From positions 1 to 8,172 of the forward strand of contig JABDRH010000653.1 of the NCBI GenBank assembly GCA_013041835.1: a stretch of 8,172 nucleotides of DNA, read 5' to 3'. Every line of letters starts with the position of its first letter. Positions within the stretch are counted from its first letter, which is position 1. The position numbers were made by a program, and so were the translations under genes. Positions 6,630-8,172 of this stretch are shown one piece after another. The DNA is from Desulfatitalea sp. (GTDB lineage Bacteria; Desulfobacterota; Desulfobacteria; Desulfobacterales; Desulfosarcinaceae). The notes under the pieces were generated by a model. It was not told where the DNA came from. It saw only the letters and a program-made list of their open reading frames with translations, and searched no databases.

Positions 6630-6823
6630 TATCATTTTAGACGAAACACAGAGCAACCGCATGTGGCAAAATGAACAACCGGCGTGATGCGGATGAGGCG
6701 GAAAGCGTACCGAAAAACGCAGAACACGAAGAGGTTAAAATCAAAAAATAAGAAAAGGGAGGGGAGAAATTCCGTCCACACATCACAAAACATACAAAAT
6801 TGCATGTACGTTTTCCTTTATAT

Positions 6824-6845
6824 GGATCATCTATACGGATCATCT
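6824..6845 (+). repeat. Direct repeat GGATCATCT x2 upstream of the PocR gene
   Basis: GGATCATCT occurs at 6824-6832 and 6837-6845, a 13-bp period, about 85 bp before the start codon. Tandem half-sites at this distance are compatible with an operator. No regulator can be named. Confidence 0.4.
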
Positions 6846-6928
6846 TGGAAGGCGCTCTTGATTTCGTCAGGTTCGTCGTCTAATTTCGGATTGAACGCAA
6901 ATCGCTTATTCGCCGGAAAGGAGCAATG

Positions 6929-7441
6929 ATGGAGTTGATTGATATCTGCCCCCTGGAGACCTGGGCAACCCTGGAAAATGAAATCTATGAAAAGTCGGGA
7001 CTCAACCCGGCTGTCTATGACACGGAAGGGGTCCGCATCAATGCCAATCCGCGGTGGCCCAATCGCCTCTGTCCGCAAATCAAGGCTTCGTCCAAAGGCC
7101 AGAGTTTCATTTGCGCCACGGCCCACATGAACCTTGCCAATCAAGCCCGACAGGAGCGTCAACCGGTCATTGAAGAGTGTGATGCGGGCATGATCAAGCT
7201 GGTGGTTCCCATCTTTGTCGGGGACAACTTTCTTGGCACCGTCGGCGGATGCGGCCAATTGCTTGACGATGGCGAGGTGGATACCTTTTTGGTTAACAAA
7301 ACCACGGGTCTCGATGAACAACAGGTCGCCTTATTGGCCGAAGGCACATCCGCCATCACCACTGCGCAAGCTGAATCGTTGGCTCACTTCATCGCAGAGC
7401 GCGTCGCATCCCTTGTTTCCAACTGCCGTTGCCAACAGTAG
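6929..7441 (+). CDS. Stand-alone PocR ligand-binding-domain protein
   Basis: A 170-residue soluble protein that is almost entirely a PocR domain, the sensory module first named from the propanediol-utilisation regulator PocR and found attached to HTH, kinase or cyclase outputs. Seen here are four family-type cysteines: C48 (RLCPQI), C62 (FICATA), C84 (EECDAGMIKLVVPIFVG) and C108 (GGCGQLL). The E-C-D-A-G-M and V-V-P-I segments are characteristic. The ligand is unknown; the cysteines suggest metal or redox involvement, by inference. No DNA-binding or enzymatic output domain is fused, so it may act as a partner subunit or a redox/metabolite sensor. AAGGAG lies five bases before the ATG at 6929 and only two before the alternative ATG at 6926, so 6929 is preferred. 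The C-terminus is a helix ending SNCRCQQ. It is divergent from argF and appears monocistronic. Confidence 0.83.
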   Translation: MELIDICPLETWATLENEIYEKSGLNPAVYDTEGVRINANPRWPNRLCPQIKASSKGQSFICATAHMNLANQARQERQPVIEECDAGMIKLVVPIFVGDNFLGTVGGCGQLLDDGEVDTFLVNKTTGLDEQQVALLAEGTSAITTAQAESLAHFIAERVASLVSNCRCQQ

Positions 7442-7532
7442 ACGGCTGGCCCATGGCATTTTGGCGAGGCTGGGACTTCGGCACAATTGAATTGCATCAT
7501 CTTGCTTGATCCTTGGCCCATCTGCTGTGTTT

Positions 7533-7572
7533 CATGCAAGGGGCGCATATCTGGCGATGCACCCCTTGCATG
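7533..7572. repeat. Strong hairpin CATGCAAGGGG/CCCCTTGCATG
   Basis: CATGCAAGGGG (7533-7543) is perfectly complementary to CCCCTTGCATG (7562-7572). After one C/A mismatch, GCAT (7545-7548) pairs with ATGC (7557-7560), leaving an 8-nt loop. This is a 15-pair stem between convergent genes, about 90 bp behind the PocR gene. No T-run follows on either strand. A 12-base piece, ATGCAAGGGGCG, also occurs at 812-823 just outside the 165-bp element; that could be chance. Confidence 0.78.
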
Positions 7573-7639
7573 CGGCTTGCCGATGAACCGAATGTTCGTG
7601 CAATCCGGCACCATGCTTATGGCGAGGCCCTGACGCTAT

Positions 7640-7686
7640 GTACCATAGATGGTACTTGAAGCATCGAAGTATACCCCATATGGTAT
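7640..7686. promoter_or_regulatory. Two operator-like dyads 31 bp apart
   Basis: GTACCATAGATGGTAC (7640-7655) is a 16-bp dyad with a 2-bp centre. ATACC-CCATAT-GGTAT (7671-7686) is a second, similar dyad. Their centres are 31 bp apart, close to three helical turns, so both would face the same side of the DNA. They lie behind both flanking genes rather than in front of them, so a regulatory role is inference from symmetry only. Confidence 0.4.
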
Positions 7687-7735
7687 TTGGGCCTGATCCG
7701 TTCCGCGATGCCGCGAATTGCGGATGAACCTCTGC

Positions 7736-8172
7736 CTACATACGGTCAATTTCTTCAAGCAAGGTCTGCGTCTGTGCGTCGAGTACGCTTCCTGTGTGTT
7801 TGAACTGAATCACACCCTCCTTGTTTAAAAGAAAATAGGCTGTTTCATGATAGCCCAGATTTAAAGTGCCGGTCCCGGAATAGACGCCATAGTCTTGACC
7901 GGTTTTCCCGTTTTTATCGTAGAAGATTATGATCTCACGGCCTTCAATGCCAAGGGATTGAGCAAAAGTCATATTTTTTTCGGGCGGTGCATCCGTAATG
8001 CCTATGACGCCTATCCCCCTGGTTTGAAATTGATCAAGATTCGCTTTGAATTCCTCAAAGATGGCGGTGTTTTTTTTCGTGATGGTATTTTTGAAAAATG
8101 TAATCACGACGCCCCGTTCCTGAAAATCCAGTTGGTCATATAGCGTCAGATTCGCTCCGCACTGAGCCTGAA
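7736..8172 (-). CDS. Redoxin/AhpC-TSA-fold protein, partial, peroxidatic Cys apparently replaced
   Basis: The reading frame stays open to the right edge, so the N-terminus lies outside; 144 residues are visible. A GTG at 8107 exists but is internal to the fold. Visible are LTLYDQLDFQERGVVITFF, the thioredoxin-fold first strand of AhpC/TSA-type peroxiredoxins; a second strand GIGVIGIT; FYDKNGKTGQDYGVY; and AYFLLNKEGVIQFKHTGS before a C-terminal helix. In the family the segment after the first strand is F-Y-P-x-x-x-T-x-x-C-T, carrying the peroxidatic cysteine. Here it reads FFKNTITKKNTAI, with Asn where the Cys is expected. The only Cys seen is upstream (QAQCGAN, near the edge). The protein may therefore be a non-peroxidase redoxin-fold member. 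It converges on the PocR gene. Family assignment is fairly sure; function is not. Confidence 0.72.
   Translation of the reverse strand, partial: QAQCGANLTLYDQLDFQERGVVITFFKNTITKKNTAIFEEFKANLDQFQTRGIGVIGITDAPPEKNMTFAQSLGIEGREIIIFYDKNGKTGQDYGVYSGTGTLNLGYHETAYFLLNKEGVIQFKHTGSVLDAQTQTLLEEIDRM

Larger units (their letters stand above)
7442..7735. other. Convergent intergenic region with hairpin and operator-like dyads
   Basis: About 294 bp between two converging genes. No ORF of note. It holds the strong hairpin 7533-7572, directly followed by a mini-hairpin CGGC-TT-GCCG (7573-7582), the paired dyads at 7640-7686 and a CCGC/GCGG repeat around 7711-7723. No U-tract terminator was found in either direction. 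Confidence 0.6.

Overview
The window looks like chromosomal DNA of a Gram-negative, probably sulfate-reducing Desulfobacterota (Desulfobacterales-type) bacterium. This is inferred from the gene mix: an HDOD protein with an N-terminal zinc ribbon, a free-standing PocR sensory domain, a CoA-pyrophosphatase-like Nudix protein, moderate GC and bacterial AAGGAG-type ribosome sites. No rRNA, tRNA, CRISPR array, transposase or phage gene was seen.

Layout. 1-284: no convincing gene; a 16-bp palindrome and two tandem inverted repeats. 285-689 (-): small protein with two MerR/excisionase-like helix-turn-helix modules. 690-986: intergenic, mostly filled by a 165-bp palindromic element (827-991). 987-2033 (-): zinc-ribbon/HDOD protein. 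2034-2279: divergent promoter region. 2280-2801 (+): RibD-C/DHFR-like reductase. 2802-3068: intergenic, with a promoter candidate and a hairpin related to the 827-991 element. 3069-4457 (+): cysteinyl-tRNA synthetase. 4458-4701: intergenic, with a second, imperfect palindrome of about 164 bp. 4702-5595 (+): Nudix hydrolase. 5621-6538 (-): ornithine carbamoyltransferase, convergent with the Nudix gene. 6539-6928: divergent promoter region. 6929-7441 (+): PocR-domain protein. 7442-7735: convergent intergenic region with a strong hairpin and two operator-like dyads. 7736-8172 (-): redoxin-fold protein, cut by the window edge.

The genes do not form one pathway or operon. They are single housekeeping and regulatory genes (cysteine charging, arginine biosynthesis, nucleotide or cofactor clean-up, sensing and signalling), mostly convergent or divergent, each with its own regulatory region.

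The most unusual feature is the intergenic DNA. Large inverted repeats sit directly behind genes, and in three cases the gene's TAG stop codon lies at or inside the repeat edge. The 827-991 and 5591-5608 copies share CTTAGGGCTCGCGC, and a diverged AGGGCTCGTGT copy sits at 2957. No classical hairpin plus U-tract terminator was found behind any gene, so these palindromes may be the 3'-end structures of this genome, or MITE-like elements that settled there.
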